From Blautia obeum ATCC 29174 (GTDB lineage: Bacteria > Bacillota > Clostridia > Lachnospirales > Lachnospiraceae): 64,000 bases of DNA. The position numbers and the translations under genes are program-made. The notes under the pieces were generated by a model, which was not told where the DNA came from, ran no database searches, and saw only the letters and a list, made by a program, of their open reading frames with translations. Position 1 is the stretch's first letter. Each line of letters opens with the position of its first letter. The stretch spans positions 2,703,001-2,767,000 of the forward strand of contig NZ_CP102265.1 in assembly GCF_025147765.1 (NCBI RefSeq). The letters are read 5' to 3'. Shown piece by piece: positions 52,468-61,059 of the stretch.

Positions 52468-53979
52468 TTATTTCTTCTCCTCAGGGCACTCTGTCGAATC
52501 CTGCGGTGCCTCTTTTTCTATAGTTTCTGCCTGTTCTTCCGGCTGTTCTGGGGATTCCTTTTCGAGATCCCGCAATACTTCTTCGCAGCCTTCCTCCGGC
52601 TCTCTTTCTTCAAACGGAACGAAGTTTGCATGATGTCCCACATATTTATATGCCGGACGGATAATCTTGCTCGCATTGAGGATTTCCTCAAGACGATGTG
52701 CGCTCCATCCCGGAATACGTGCAATTGCGAAAATTGGTGTAAACAGCTCTTTGGGGATTCCAAGCATAGTATATACGAAACCACTGTAAAAGTCTACGTT
52801 TGCGCAGACATTTTTGAAAAGTCTCCGCTGTTCCATGACCATTCTTCCTGCCAGACGTTCTACCAGTTCGTAAAGGGCAAATTCTTTCATCATTCCCTTC
52901 TCCTGTGCAAGGTCTCTGGCAAAACGTTTCAGGATTACTTCACGCGGATCAGAAAGTGTATAAACAGCATGTCCCATACCATAGATCAGACCGGTATGAT
53001 CGAATGCTTCTTTATTCAGAATCTTGCGGAGATATGCTTCTACCTCTTTCTCATCTGTCCAGTCTTTGACATTCGCCTCGATATCCTCAAACATGTTCTG
53101 TACCTTAAGGTTTGCACCACCATGACGAGGTCCTTTGAGCGAACCGATAGATGCTGCAATAGAAGAATAAGTATCTGTTCCGGAAGAAGTAACTACGTGT
53201 GTCGTAAAAGTAGAGTTGTTACCACCACCATGCTCTGCATGAAGAATCAGGGCAATATCAAGTACTTTCGCCTCCAGTTCTGTGTATTTGCCATCCGGTC
53301 GAAGCATCAGAAGGATGTTTTCTGCAAGGGAAAGCCCTTTCTGTGGATTACGGATAAACAAAGTCTCATCACGACGGAAATGTCTGTAGGAATGATAGGA
53401 ATATACTGCAATCAAAGGCAGTTTTGCGATCATTTCAATGCTCTGGCGAAGAACATTTTCCGCAGAAATATCTTCTGGTTTGGAATCATAGGTGTACAGA
53501 GTGAGAATACATCTCTGCATTGCATTCATGATATCACCGTTGGAAGCTTTCATAACAACGTCACGCACAAAACGTCCGGACAGAGTTTCAAAGTTTTCCA
53601 TGATATTTTTGAATATTTCCATATCTTTATCTGACGGAAGTCTTCCGAACAGAAGCAGATAGATGGTTTCTTCAAAACCAAATTTACGTCCCTTAAGACC
53701 ATCTACGATATCATTTACATTATATCCCTGATAATACAGTCTTCCATGTGCCGGGATCTTACGTCCATTAATAAGATCGTAACCTGTTACATCTGAAATC
53801 TCGGTAAGCCCTGTCAGGACACCTTTACCTGCGGAGTCACGCAGGCCTCTTTTTACATCATATTCTACATACAGATTCGGGTTGATCCGGTGACCATTCA
53901 TCAGTTCTTCCCCAAGCAATTCCATGCTGTCTTTCAAATTGCCCATCTCTTCAAGATTCAACATCTCATGATCTGCCAT
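52468..53979 (-). CDS. gltA: Citrate synthase
   Basis: 503 residues, longer than the usual 370-430. Catalytic residues sit in ILHAEHGGGNNSTFTT (histidine), GMGHAVYTLSDPR (histidine) and the late aspartate region VDFYSGFVYTMLGIP. The extra length comes from an N-terminal segment of about 45 residues and an acidic C-terminal tail (from near 450) rich in E and P. Makes citrate, here probably for 2-oxoglutarate and glutamate supply in an anaerobe. First gene before trpS. Confidence 0.94.
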   Translation of the reverse strand: MADHEMLNLEEMGNLKDSMELLGEELMNGHRINPNLYVEYDVKRGLRDSAGKGVLTGLTEISDVTGYDLINGRKIPAHGRLYYQGYNVNDIVDGLKGRKFGFEETIYLLLFGRLPSDKDMEIFKNIMENFETLSGRFVRDVVMKASNGDIMNAMQRCILTLYTYDSKPEDISAENVLRQSIEMIAKLPLIAVYSYHSYRHFRRDETLFIRNPQKGLSLAENILLMLRPDGKYTELEAKVLDIALILHAEHGGGNNSTFTTHVVTSSGTDTYSSIAASIGSLKGPRHGGANLKVQNMFEDIEANVKDWTDEKEVEAYLRKILNKEAFDHTGLIYGMGHAVYTLSDPREVILKRFARDLAQEKGMMKEFALYELVERLAGRMVMEQRRLFKNVCANVDFYSGFVYTMLGIPKELFTPIFAIARIPGWSAHRLEEILNASKIIRPAYKYVGHHANFVPFEEREPEEGCEEVLRDLEKESPEQPEEQAETIEKEAPQDSTECPEEKK

Positions 53980-54080
53980 TTGCTCTCTTCCTCCATCTCT
54001 ATTTCTATTCTACAAAGGATTTCCGGCCGATGCATTTACAGCTTCGCCAGAATTCACGCATTCATGCGTTACTAGACTAA

Positions 54081-54120
54081 ATTGTATTCTATTTTACACG
54101 AATATACCCTAAAATACAAT
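54081..54120 (-). promoter_or_regulatory. Promoter of citrate synthase framed by an inverted repeat
   Basis: TTGTAT (54119-54114), 17-base spacer, TAAAAT (54096-54091). ATTGTATT at 54081 and AATACAAT at 54113 are exact mirror images around the promoter, which could hold a repressor dimer or tetramer. The hairpin ACGCAT-GA-ATGCGT lies just downstream. Confidence 0.6.
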
Positions 54121-54184
54121 AGATAAATAGAGATAAATCAACAAAACTTTCGTAAGCAAAAATTTCACAGTATAAAATTGTCGT

Positions 54185-54538
54185 CTAGCCCCGAATCTTC
54201 TCTTCCCACTCTTTCTCGCGAAATCCTGTAAGGACGAAATCTTCACCTACTACAAGCGGGCGTTTGACAAGCATGCCATCTGTTGCCAGTAATTTCAGCT
54301 GTTCATCCTCTGACATCTCCGGAAGTTTATCCTTGAGGTTCATCTGCTTGTAGAGCATGCCACTGGTGTTAAAAAATTTCTTAAGTGGCATTCCACTTTT
54401 TTCATACCATTCTTTCAATTCTTCATATGTAGGATTTTCCTCTATGATCGGGCGCTCCTCGAAAAAAATCTTGTGTTCATCAAGCCATTTTAGGGCTTTC
54501 TGGCAGGTGCTGCATTTGTGATATACTAAAACTAACAT
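54185..54538 (-). CDS. ArsC/Spx-family thioredoxin-fold protein
   Basis: 117 residues. N-terminal CSTCQKA motif (C9 and C12) and LVKRPLVV near 92, the arginine that the family uses for thiol or arsenate chemistry. It could be a YffB-like glutathione-independent reductase or an Spx-type regulator that contacts RNA polymerase; CxxC and this length suit both. Transcribed alone. Confidence 0.83.
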   Translation of the reverse strand: MLVLVYHKCSTCQKALKWLDEHKIFFEERPIIEENPTYEELKEWYEKSGMPLKKFFNTSGMLYKQMNLKDKLPEMSEDEQLKLLATDGMLVKRPLVVGEDFVLTGFREKEWEEKIRG

Positions 54539-54597
54539 GATGATTTCCCCTATATGTCAAATTTTGAGTCTCTGTAAACAGTTACCTCTTTTGTTCT

Positions 54598-54626
54598 ATG
54601 ATATCCCACTGCCCTGGTACTGTCAA
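54598..54626 (-). promoter_or_regulatory. Promoter of the ArsC/Spx-family gene
   Basis: TTGACA (54626-54621), 17-base spacer, TATCAT (54603-54598). Confidence 0.7.
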
Positions 54627-54703
54627 CGAGCTTTTTTTGTAACATTTTGTCGAATCTGTCCATTCTATTTTTTCCGAACGACTCTGGTATTTTATGTATG
54701 AAT

Positions 54704-54722
54704 CTGCTACAATATGTTGCAG
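54704..54722 (+). promoter_or_regulatory. Operator-like palindrome over the -10 of the bile salt hydrolase operon
   Basis: CTGCTACA-ATA-TGTTGCAG is a palindrome with one mismatch. It contains TACAAT, the likely -10. A repressor bound here would block the operon at 54811-56559. Confidence 0.5.
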
Positions 54723-54810
54723 TTATTTAACTTACTGCTTACGACCATTTCGATTCTGGCCGAATGCATATTGCAAACTAATCCATCTTATATAAAGGAG
54801 GTTTCCCGAC

Positions 54811-55344
54811 ATGGGCTATGATAAACTTGAACGAAATCTGATCGACATCATCAAGGAAGAACAGGCGAAACTCGGTTTCTTTAAAGAAGATATCCGTCTG
54901 TACTATCCGCTTTCTTCCCTGAATCATTTTTTCTCTGCCACAGACAATGCAGACGAGATGCAGGCCCGCCTGAATGCCTTACCGACATCCATCACAGAAA
55001 AGCTTGGACAGATCGAAATCTCTCACAAAGGAGATCGTTTCTGTTTTCACATCCCAAAAGAAGGAACCGTCTATGTGCATGATAACACCGCACCAAACGA
55101 ATTCATCAAAAGTCTTGTGGAATTAGTAGCAAAACACGACTGCACGATGAATGAAATTCTGGATCTGTTCCATACTTATTCACAGAACATTATCACAGAA
55201 GAAATAAACAACGACGAATTTGACCGTCTGATCCGTTTTGCTGATAAACCAGAAGACACTTATTACTATTGTTTCAAAGACGAAGGCTGCCATATCATTT
55301 ACCACCGCTTCCTGCCGGAAGATTACGCAGACTTCGATTTCTAA
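54811..55344 (+). CDS. DUF3877-like protein of unknown function
   Basis: 177 residues, soluble, no signal peptide. It begins LERNLIDIIKEEQAKLGF and contains YYPLSSLNHFF and FHIPKEGTVYVHDNTAPNEFIKSLVEL; the last 40 residues are acidic and aromatic (EDTYYYCFKDEG). I associate it with DUF3877, a family common in Lachnospiraceae. First gene of the bile salt hydrolase operon, 12 bases before bsh, with AAAGGAGG before its start. Confidence 0.65.
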   Translation: MGYDKLERNLIDIIKEEQAKLGFFKEDIRLYYPLSSLNHFFSATDNADEMQARLNALPTSITEKLGQIEISHKGDRFCFHIPKEGTVYVHDNTAPNEFIKSLVELVAKHDCTMNEILDLFHTYSQNIITEEINNDEFDRLIRFADKPEDTYYYCFKDEGCHIIYHRFLPEDYADFDF

Positions 55345-55356
55345 GGAGGAATGCTT

Positions 55357-56331
55357 ATGTGTACAGCTGCAACTTATAAAACAAAAGATTTTTATTTTGG
55401 AAGAACACTGGACTACGAATTTTCTTACGGCGATCAGATTACGATCACTCCAAGGAATTATCCATTTTCTTTCCGGCATGCCGGTACAAAACAAACGCAC
55501 TATGCGATCATCGGCATGGCTCATGTAGCCGGAGGTTATCCATTATATTATGATGCCATCAATGAAAAAGGTGTTGGCATGGCAGGACTGAATTTCGTTG
55601 GAAATGCTGCTTATGCCAATGTAAAACCGGATGTAACCAATGTTGCCCAATTCGAATTCATCCCGTGGATCTTAAGCCAGTGTGCTTCTGTCGCGGAAGT
55701 TCGCACACTTCTTTCCCACATGAATCTGGTCAATACTCCATTCAGCGAACAGTTTCCTCTGGCGCAGCTTCACTGGATCATCTCTGATGAAACTGCATCT
55801 ATTACAGTAGAATCCATCGCAGACGGTCTGCATATCTACGATAATCCGGTCGGTGTACTCACAAATAACCCACCTTTTCCACAGCAGATGTTCCAGTTGA
55901 ATAATTATATGCACATTTCTTCAAAACAGCCCGTAAATACTTTTGCAGATGATCTGACTCTTACTGCCTACAGCCGCGGAATGGGTGCCCTCGGACTTCC
56001 GGGGGATCTGTCTTCAGCTTCCCGTTTTGCACGTGTTGCTTTCACAAAGATGAATTCCATCTCCGGAGATTCTGAAACAGAAAGCATCAGCCAGTTTTTC
56101 CATATTCTTGGCTCCGTTGACCAGCAGAGGGGCTGTTGCGAGGTTACTGAGGGAAAATATGAAATCACACTCTATACATCCTGCTGTAACGCAACAAAAG
56201 GAATTTACTATTATACAACTTACGAAAACCACCAGATCAGTGCTGTTGATATGCACAGAGAAAATCTGGATGGAACTACTTTAATCTGTTATCCGGTCAT
56301 TCAGGGTGAGCAGATTCATTTTCAGAATTAG
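55357..56331 (+). CDS. bsh: Bile salt hydrolase (choloylglycine hydrolase)
   Basis: 324 residues from the ATG at 55357, which has AAGGAGGA at 7 bases; an ATG two codons upstream would hide the N-terminal nucleophile. After Met removal C2 is the catalytic N-terminal cysteine (MCTAATY). R16 and D19 (FGRTLDYEF), N in LTNNPPF near 172 and R in SASRFARVAF near 225 complete the active site. Cleaves taurine or glycine from conjugated bile acids in the cytoplasm. Penicillin V acylase activity cannot be excluded by sequence alone. Confidence 0.93.
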   Translation: MCTAATYKTKDFYFGRTLDYEFSYGDQITITPRNYPFSFRHAGTKQTHYAIIGMAHVAGGYPLYYDAINEKGVGMAGLNFVGNAAYANVKPDVTNVAQFEFIPWILSQCASVAEVRTLLSHMNLVNTPFSEQFPLAQLHWIISDETASITVESIADGLHIYDNPVGVLTNNPPFPQQMFQLNNYMHISSKQPVNTFADDLTLTAYSRGMGALGLPGDLSSASRFARVAFTKMNSISGDSETESISQFFHILGSVDQQRGCCEVTEGKYEITLYTSCCNATKGIYYYTTYENHQISAVDMHRENLDGTTLICYPVIQGEQIHFQN

Positions 56332-56343
56332 GAGGCACAACAC

Positions 56344-56559
56344 ATGAATCTTGGAAATTTAATGCAGTTAAAAAATTCCTGGGCAACCTTTACCCAGAAT
56401 CATCCGAAATTCCCGAAGTTTCTTCAGGCAGCCAGCACAGCTGTCAAAGAAGATACACTGATTGAGATCAAAATCACAACAGCTGAAGGAAAAGTGATTG
56501 AGACAAATCTCAAAGTAAAAGCGTCAGATATCGAGCTTTTCAAAAACCTGACCATGTGA
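56344..56559 (+). CDS. Small hypothetical protein of the bile salt hydrolase operon
   Basis: 71 residues, soluble, with AGGAGG before its start and 12 bases after bsh. An amphipathic start (LGNLMQLKNSWATFTQNHPKFPKFLQA) and a strand-rich second half (DTLIEIKITTAEGKVIETNLKV). I do not recognise a family. Its tight coupling suggests a role linked to bile salt hydrolysis or to the DUF3877-like protein. Confidence 0.7.
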   Translation: MNLGNLMQLKNSWATFTQNHPKFPKFLQAASTAVKEDTLIEIKITTAEGKVIETNLKVKASDIELFKNLTM

Positions 56560-56567
56560 TATACTGA

Positions 56568-56674
56568 CCACAGATTTTAGAATATGTACAAAAGAACAGG
56601 ACACAAAAGAGGACTTCTCCGGTAACTGTTCAGAACAGCATCTTCTCTGCATTCATGTTCTACATAATCTGTGG
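56568..56674. other. Long inverted-repeat structure in the 3' region of the bsh operon
   Basis: CCACAGATT (56568) matches AATCTGTGG (56666-56674) exactly. Just inside, TAGAATATG can pair with CATGTTCTA after a 3-base bulge. The loop contains the perfect hairpin CTGTTC-A-GAACAG. It may be a 3' UTR structure, a small RNA or a decayed mobile element. Confidence 0.5.
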
Positions 56675-56711
56675 ACAGTTCTTGTCTGACACAAATGATA
56701 AAATAAAATCT

Positions 56712-56763
56712 AAAGGGACATTACAAATGTATGTTATTATTACATCTGCAATGCCCCTTTTTT
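56712..56763. terminator. Bidirectional terminator between the bsh operon and the AraC gene
   Basis: AAAGGGACATTACAAATGTA pairs along its length with the arm ending GCAATGCCCCTTT, with three mismatches, and has A- and T-runs at the ends. Confidence 0.85.
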
Positions 56764-57745
56764 ATAATCTCACCCGTTCTTCTTTTCCATTTGCCACACG
56801 GAACGCTCTCGGTGTCGTATGGTAGCGTTCTTTAAATACCCGGTGAAAATAACTGCCATTCTCATAACCAACCGCTGCAATGATGTCACTGATCGGAAGA
56901 TCTGTCTCGCACATCAGTTCCACAGCTTTGTTCAGACGTTTGCGCTGAAGCAGTTCTTTGAAATTAAATCCCGTATTTTTCCGGATCATCTTACTCAGCA
57001 TATGCATCGGCAAATGCAATTTTTCGCAGAGTTCTGTAAGTGTTGCCGTTTTGTACTGCTGTTCAATATAATCCAACGTTGTCATTATGATCATGTTCTC
57101 ATATTGATTTGGCAGGCGCATTTCTGCATACTGCACAGATTCCAGAAGATAAAGAAAGATCAGTCCCATTGTTGTCTGGTTAATCCGATTCTGATCTCCT
57201 TTCCCTGTCACAAGCGAATAGATCATATTCTCCAGGAGATTCTGGATCTGCAGCACCTCTGCGACCTTAAAATGCAGGTACTCTCCCCGCTCTTCATCCT
57301 GTCTGAGTACATTGACCAGAAAATCCGCAAGGACATTATTATTCCCCGCCATCGTATAGGCCACATCAAAAAACTCTGGAAGGATCATAAAGTTGATTGC
57401 AATATCTTCTTCCCCCGCCGGCAGAATCTCATGTCTCGTATACTGGTTCAAAAACAACAGTTCGCCTGCATGGATCACGACTTCTTTGCCACCTATAATA
57501 TTTGTAAGCTGTCCCTGGCAGACATAAAGCACCTCAATATAATTATGCCTGTGCGATGGAAAATGCACAAATCGTGTATGGGTACGTACAGCGATCAGTT
57601 TGCCCTCACTGAGCATTTTCGCACTGTCCACCGTGAAATCCTTCCCAGATGTATAAAGGTCCTTATCTACCTCTGCAACCCCATCCAGGATTCTCTGTTC
57701 TTCTTCTGTTACAACTCTTAAATGATCCAATAAAGCCTGCTGCAT
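56762..57745 (-). CDS. AraC-family regulator with cupin sensor
   Basis: 327 residues. An N-terminal cupin (FVHFPSHRHNYIEVLYVCQGQL near 60-81, HAGELLFLNQYTRHEI) and a C-terminal double helix-turn-helix (LTELCEKLHLPMHMLSKMIRK and ISDIIAAVGYENGSYFHRVFK). It follows the rhamnose/AI-2-type transporter operon on the same strand beyond a strong terminator, and is the likely activator that reads the 21-base direct repeats upstream of that operon. Confidence 0.9.
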   Translation of the reverse strand: MQQALLDHLRVVTEEEQRILDGVAEVDKDLYTSGKDFTVDSAKMLSEGKLIAVRTHTRFVHFPSHRHNYIEVLYVCQGQLTNIIGGKEVVIHAGELLFLNQYTRHEILPAGEEDIAINFMILPEFFDVAYTMAGNNNVLADFLVNVLRQDEERGEYLHFKVAEVLQIQNLLENMIYSLVTGKGDQNRINQTTMGLIFLYLLESVQYAEMRLPNQYENMIIMTTLDYIEQQYKTATLTELCEKLHLPMHMLSKMIRKNTGFNFKELLQRKRLNKAVELMCETDLPISDIIAAVGYENGSYFHRVFKERYHTTPRAFRVANGKEERVRL

Positions 57746-57849
57746 CTGTTACTCCCGCTTTCTTCACTGCTATAATTTTGCTCCGGTAACTTATTTCTTT
57801 TATTCTACCATGCTCAGACAGTATAAAGCAATATGACAAAAAAGTACAC

Positions 57850-57883
57850 AAAAACAGAGCGAAGCCTTTCGGCTCCGCCCTGT
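57850..57883 (-). terminator. Terminator of the rhamnose/AI-2-type transporter operon
   Basis: ACAGGGCGGAGCC pairs with GGCTTCGCTCTGT around GAAA, followed by TTTT. Confidence 0.9.
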
Positions 57884-57936
57884 CTTTTAAGGATTTATCA
57901 TATTCAGAAAAACTTTTGCTTCTCCAAGCGTGCTGA

Positions 57937-58965
57937 TTAGTACAGTTTAGCGTAGTCAGCTACGTTGTCTGGTGTGAACTGAAGTGGCTCACCAAGAACG
58001 ATTTCTGTTCCTTCATCATCAGCTTTTGTGATTGTGAATTCACCCATATCGCCAGCTGTGAATGTTTCATCTTCTGCACCAGTGATGTCACCTTTTACAA
58101 GTGCCATTGTTGCATATGCGGAAAGTTTTCCAAGGCCTTCCATATCCCACAGATAGAAGTATGGGCAGGAATGTGCATCGTCATCACCTGTGTACTCCTG
58201 CATTTCAGAAGGAAGTCCAAGACCTGTCAGTTTGCAAGCAGATTCGTTGTCCTGAAGGTATTTAGCAGCTGCAGCAATACCAACTGTTGTAGGTGCGCAG
58301 ATAACTTTCAGATCTGGGTAGTTCTGAAGAAGAGCTGCTGTCTGGTCTGTAGATTTCTGAGGTTCGTCATCACCATAAGCTACTTCTACAAGTTCCAGTT
58401 TGCTGTATTTCTCATCGCCTTCCATGATGGATTTCATAGCGTCGATCCAAGCGTTCTGGTTTGCAGACTGAGATGTTGCAGAAAGGATAGCGAACTGTCC
58501 TTCTCCACCGGAGATATCAAGAACTGCATCCATAAGAGCCTGTCCAACTGCCTGTGTACCAGCCTGGTTTACGAATACCTGACGGCTGTCTTTATTCGGA
58601 GCGGAGTCGAAAGAAGATACTTTGATTCCAGCGTCCATAGCTTCTTCCAGTTTAGCCTGAAGAGCGTTAACGTCATTTGCGGAGATGCAGATTGCATCTG
58701 GCTGCTGAGAGATCAGGTTGTCAAGAACTTTGATCTGAGCATCTGCTGTTGCAGCTTCCGGATAAACAACATCTACAGTTGCACCTTCAGCTTCTGCTGT
58801 TTCTTTGAATGCTTTTGCAGCGATTTCGAAGAATGCGTTACCTGCTGATTTTCCAACCAGTGCGATTTTCTGTCCGTCTCCGGCTTTGTCAGCTGCCATT
58901 ACAGGTGCTGCACAGCTAAGTACCATTGCTCCGCAAAGAAGTGCGCTGATAATTTTTTTGTTCAT
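57937..58965 (-). CDS. Sugar ABC transporter substrate-binding protein (RhaS/LsrB-like)
   Basis: 342 residues from the ATG at 58965, with GGGAGG upstream; an earlier in-frame ATG at 59004 precedes that site. Signal peptide to about 25 with VLSC at a possible lipobox and VMA-AD as an alternative cleavage site. Mature part: VGKSAGNAFFEIAAKAF, NLISQQPDAICISANDVNAL, SSFDSAPNKDSRQVFVNQA, the pattern of rhamnose- and AI-2-binding proteins. Last gene of a four-gene operon. Confidence 0.88.
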   Translation of the reverse strand: MNKKIISALLCGAMVLSCAAPVMAADKAGDGQKIALVGKSAGNAFFEIAAKAFKETAEAEGATVDVVYPEAATADAQIKVLDNLISQQPDAICISANDVNALQAKLEEAMDAGIKVSSFDSAPNKDSRQVFVNQAGTQAVGQALMDAVLDISGGEGQFAILSATSQSANQNAWIDAMKSIMEGDEKYSKLELVEVAYGDDEPQKSTDQTAALLQNYPDLKVICAPTTVGIAAAAKYLQDNESACKLTGLGLPSEMQEYTGDDDAHSCPYFYLWDMEGLGKLSAYATMALVKGDITGAEDETFTAGDMGEFTITKADDEGTEIVLGEPLQFTPDNVADYAKLY

Positions 58966-59053
58966 TTTGTTTTCCTCCCTTGGAAATATAGTTTTTATTT
59001 GCAACTGCTCCCCTGCTACAAGAGAGCAGCCACTTACGTTATTAAATAAATAT

Positions 59054-60061
59054 TTAGTTTTTCTTCATGCTTACTGCTTTTTTAACATTTCCGATGATGT
59101 TCGGAAGAGCTACTGCAGCGATCAGAAGTACACCGATGATCAGCAGGATAACCTGTGCATTAACGTTTCTCTGACCAAGACCTACACGGAGGCAAACGAT
59201 GATGAATGCGGAAATAAATCCACCTGCGATATTACCTTTACCACCTGTAGAGGAAATACCTCCGAATACTGCCATTGCGATGGCATCCATTTCAAATCCG
59301 TTACCGGTTGTTGTATTTGCACCGTATGAAGAAGAAACTAAGAACAGTGCACACAGTCCGGAAACTGTACCCATGATGGTGTAAATGATGAAACGGATCT
59401 TCTGTACATGAACACCTGAGTAATATGCTGTCAGACGGTTTGTACCGATTGCATATACACGACGTCCGAATGTGCTCTTGCCTAAGATAACAGCAAAGAT
59501 CACAGAAAGGATTACTACGAGAAACAGAATGTATGGAACATTTCCGATCTTTCCGCCGATTGCACGGAAACCATCGGTGTTGCTTGCAGAAATACTACCG
59601 CCGCTTCCAAGAACGATCTCGGAGATACCACGGAAGATGATCTGTGTTGCCAGTGTTACGATCATTGGAGGCAGTTCCTGGAATTTTGTAAGGATAAATC
59701 CGTTAACTGCTCCGCAGATGGTACCAACGCCAAGCGCTGTAATCACAACTACGATAAATGGTGCATTTGCGTTGCACACGATACAGCTCATTGTTGCAGA
59801 AAGGCAAACGATCGCACCTACGGAGATATCGATCTCGCCAAGTACCAGGATGTATGCCATCGGCAGCATCATAAATACCTCTGCCAGATAAACCGGCATC
59901 TGACGAAGCAGACTGCTCAGGTTATAATATTCAGAAAACATTGCGCAGAAAATATTGACTGCAATAAACAGCAGGACCAATATTCCCTCCCAGGAGAAGA
60001 TCATTTTCTTCACTGGGCTCTCCGGCACATTATTAATACTTCTTCCAGATTTTCCAGCCAT
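59054..60061 (-). CDS. Sugar ABC transporter permease 2 (RhaQ/LsrD-like)
   Basis: 335 residues, about nine membrane segments; signature AVFGGISSTGGKGN near 265. Pairs with the permease encoded just upstream to form a heterodimer, as in rhamnose and AI-2 importers, rather than the homodimer of ribose transporters. Start overlaps none; 2-base gap to the upstream gene. Confidence 0.88.
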   Translation of the reverse strand: MAGKSGRSINNVPESPVKKMIFSWEGILVLLFIAVNIFCAMFSEYYNLSSLLRQMPVYLAEVFMMLPMAYILVLGEIDISVGAIVCLSATMSCIVCNANAPFIVVVITALGVGTICGAVNGFILTKFQELPPMIVTLATQIIFRGISEIVLGSGGSISASNTDGFRAIGGKIGNVPYILFLVVILSVIFAVILGKSTFGRRVYAIGTNRLTAYYSGVHVQKIRFIIYTIMGTVSGLCALFLVSSSYGANTTTGNGFEMDAIAMAVFGGISSTGGKGNIAGGFISAFIIVCLRVGLGQRNVNAQVILLIIGVLLIAAVALPNIIGNVKKAVSMKKN

Positions 60062-60063
60062 GA

Positions 60064-61059
60064 TTACATCTCCCTTCCTTTCAGTGCATTCTTATCAGCG
60101 ATACGCTGCAGGATTACGTTCATTACTACTACGACAAGGATGATAATACCCTTGATGGTATTCAGCCATAACTGGTTGAAGAATGGAATCAGCGGAAGTG
60201 CTTTTGCGATTGTTGCAAGGATCAGGGATCCAAGTAAAGCACCGATCACGGTACCACGTCCACCGTTCATGCTTACACCACCGATAACGCAGGCTGCGAT
60301 AACATCCATTTCACCGCCGTACTGCATGTCAGGCATTGCAGATGCATATACAGAAACCTGAAGAGCTCCGCCAAGACCTGCCAGAAGGCCCATGATCGTA
60401 TAAACAAGAAGTTTGATATTCTTTACATTGATACCAGATACTTCTGCTGCACTCGGGTTACTACCTACTGCATAGATCATACGTCCTGTTCTGGTCCATT
60501 TCATAAACCAGAAGAAAAATACATAACATACAATGATTACCCAGATGACTGCATTCAGTCCGAGGAATTTTGTTGTTGCAAAATTCTTGAAGTTGCCAAG
60601 TGCTGCTGCACTTGCCCATTCACCACCGTGGGATACCTGATAACCAAGTGCACGGTAGATATACATAAAGCCCATGGTTGCAATGATCGGAGGAACATCT
60701 GCTCTGGAAATGATCAGACCAACAACAGCTCCACATACGATACCGATTGCAATTGCGATCACGAATGCGAGGAATGTGCTGGAGATATGTTCATATTTCA
60801 GAAGCATACCGATGCTCATACCGGAAAGTGCAAGTGTTGACATGATAGAAATATCAATTCCGCCAACAAGCATTACACACAGCATACCAAGTGACATTAC
60901 CATTGTTACTGCATTGTTTTTCAGCATATCCATCAGTGACTTAGGAGTCAGGAATGATGGGTTGATTGCTGTAATGATTACAAAAAGAACGATCAGGACA
61001 ACTGCAAGCAGTGCTTCACGGGAGCCTGTGATCTTCTTCATGACTGATTTCTTTTCCAT
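60064..61059 (-). CDS. Sugar ABC transporter permease 1 (RhaP/LsrC-like)
   Basis: 331 residues, about nine membrane segments; signature CVIGGVSMNGGRGT near 259. Its start ATG overlaps the ATPase stop (TAATG), giving translational coupling. Partner of the permease that follows. Confidence 0.88.
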   Translation of the reverse strand: MEKKSVMKKITGSREALLAVVLIVLFVIITAINPSFLTPKSLMDMLKNNAVTMVMSLGMLCVMLVGGIDISIMSTLALSGMSIGMLLKYEHISSTFLAFVIAIAIGIVCGAVVGLIISRADVPPIIATMGFMYIYRALGYQVSHGGEWASAAALGNFKNFATTKFLGLNAVIWVIIVCYVFFFWFMKWTRTGRMIYAVGSNPSAAEVSGINVKNIKLLVYTIMGLLAGLGGALQVSVYASAMPDMQYGGEMDVIAACVIGGVSMNGGRGTVIGALLGSLILATIAKALPLIPFFNQLWLNTIKGIIILVVVVMNVILQRIADKNALKGREM

